Shown here piece by piece: positions 62,472 to 64,000 of a stretch of 64,000 nucleotides of DNA (its first letter is position 1; every line of letters begins with the position of its first letter). Both the position numbers and the translations under genes were made by a program. Below the pieces are notes generated by a model that ran no database searches, was not told the origin of the DNA, and worked only from the letters and a program-made list of their open reading frames with translations. This DNA is from Rhyacophila brunnea (taxonomy: Eukaryota; Arthropoda; Insecta; Trichoptera; Rhyacophilidae). The stretch lies in contig JAGYXB010001002.1 in assembly GCA_022495005.1 (NCBI GenBank), forward strand, positions 1,736,001 to 1,800,000. Reading direction: 5' to 3'.

Positions 62472-64000
62472 GTAAGACTATACACTGGTTATCTCTTATC
62501 AAATTATTTGTACTTGCAGTGTTGTGCAACATGTGGTTGCATAAATAATTAAATCTTTTACACGATAATTTTTTTTTTCTACCTTCTGGTTTCACGAGAA
62601 CAGTGGTAATGAAATACAATGTAGATAACGCTAAGAAAGGCTGCCATTTATCAGTGTATTGATAGTTATATCGGTAATACGATGTTTAATGTTGTGCATG
62701 TGAATTTATTTAAAGATATAATTCGGAGCATTGTCAGAAATATGTATGCCTATTAGAAAATCATTTTTTAAATCTTGGACCTAATGGGGTTTCAATAGTG
62801 ACATTCCGTGGCGACAAACAAGTAATGTGTTGTTTAGGGGCAAATAATACATGTGAATAACACAATTTTTTACAAGTTTATTCCACGTAGATTAGAATAG
62901 AGCCTGTGTCGCTGGCAACTACCAACTCCAATCTTTAGTGGATACATTTTTATTGTATTTATCTATTTAATCCTTTCTACGCGGACGGTACGCTAATTAA
63001 TTGGCCGTTCGATATAATTAGCATGTTATTTAAATGCGGTAATTAAATGCTCCGCTTCCAACAAGTTAAGATAGCGTCGAATAAATAAGAAAATGTTGTA
63101 GGAAAAGCTTTTATATATAGGTACACTAAAACAATAAAAACTTAGGAACGACACTGTGTTCGAAGTTTGAATCCACGTACTTATATCGTATTCGGGGCAA
63201 ACACTTTACTAAGATCCATGTCGATATTTTTAGTTCCATCATTGATAGAAACCATTGCTCGTAAAAAATCAAAATAATAAATAACATTACTTACATACCT
63301 TGATTAATGTAATTATGGCGTCACAGTTTTTTCAAATTTCAGTTTTTACTTCTAGCAACTATAACCTATCTAAGTACCCACACCTTCCTAAAGTAATAAT
63401 AATAAGTTTTAATTAAAATATTATATAAATAAGTTATTAAAAATGGAGCATATAAATTAAACCTTAAACTACATTTATTATTGGTTTATATACTTCAATA
63501 ATAAAATATAATAACTTTTTAGTTTATAGACTTTATAGTACCTATTGTGAGTATCATGTAATGAGAGCTGATATTATTTCACCCCACATAATACGTACCT
63601 AACTAAACACTTCAACATCCATCAAAATGAAACTGTGTAGTTAGTTATAAATAGTTACCTTAACTCTTGCTAAATAATTGATGCATTGGATCAATACGGT
63701 AAACAGCTGGCTTAATAATTTCTATTTTAGGGCCGCACAACCTTACTTACACACCCACAGAATCATTTAACAGATTTTTTTCTTTTGTTTACATTTTTTT
63801 TAAATCACATACCTACCTATTGCAATATATGGGACGTGTGCATTGGACTTCTCGATCTGTTGTTTTTCGCATATAATATTATTATACACTGTTACGTATA
63901 ATAGAAATCTTCCAGCTCTGCTTTAAGACATTTATTTATCTATATACTTACGTTAAATTTAAATCGTTCATATTTACCTACTGCCAGCGCTTTTTAGTGG
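62472..64000 (+). promoter_or_regulatory. Start of intron 6 with a homeobox-site-rich patch
   Basis: This is intron sequence after the exon 6 donor, running off the window. At 62985-63070 a GC-richer patch holds several TAATTA-type cores and ATTAAATGC / TTTAAATGC motifs close together. These resemble homeodomain or POU target sites and could be an intronic enhancer. No coding segment was seen in the remainder. Confidence 0.35.

Noticed and set aside
1..64000. CRISPR arrays, bacterial operons, plasmid or phage features
   Set aside because: No spaced direct-repeat arrays or dense reading frames; splicing and SINE/MITE content show a eukaryotic nuclear genome.

Overview
This window looks like nuclear DNA from an AT-rich insect, most likely an aphid or close hemipteran relative. 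The evidence is strong A/T bias, many frequent TACCTA-type motifs, a very high load of short inverted-repeat transposons (MITEs) and tRNA-headed SINEs, and one spliced developmental transcription-factor gene. The species call is inference from composition and repeat style, not from a marker gene.

Only one host gene can be supported. It lies on the + strand in the last 15 kb. Six coding exons (49412-49426, 50864-50954, 52825-52989, 53981-54142, 55351-56026, 62335-62471) join in a continuous frame of 415 codons plus one base. The gene runs off the right edge before its DNA-binding domain. The glutamine-, glycine- and serine-rich, low-complexity product resembles the long N-terminal region of a POU-homeodomain factor. 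I favour the class 6 type (pdm3/POU6F) because of its GQLVQGIQGAQLLIPT and NNGQVV-type segments. Class 2 (nubbin) or another regulator remains possible until the next exons are seen. The last large intron starts with a GC donor, the first coding exon encodes only five residues, and exon 2 has a tandem NAGNAG acceptor.

Positions 1 to about 48500 form a gene desert upstream of this gene. It holds islands that are visibly richer in G/C and could be cis-regulatory (about 5460, 7420, 10050, 16330, 20460, 30440, 33040, 38040, 40010, 42110). It also holds many mobile-element copies: hAT-type elements with 8-bp target duplications, a 510-bp element between TTAA sites, a 159-bp foldback element, a LINE 3' fragment (RNase H plus a terminal cysteine-rich region), SINE copies and tails, a 99-bp retroposed fragment between 26-bp direct repeats, and a roughly 500-bp dispersed repeat present twice. 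One 255-bp MITE has jumped into a SINE copy, and the same MITE is found again in intron 2 of the gene.

The introns are also rich in elements: a TTA-flanked MITE in intron 4, and in intron 5 two oppositely oriented TTA-flanked MITEs, another MITE with CATGG flanks, and a palindrome whose 95-bp inner arms differ at one position. Because intron 5 is transcribed, that palindrome would be a long hairpin RNA in the pre-mRNA. It is the most unusual structure in the window.
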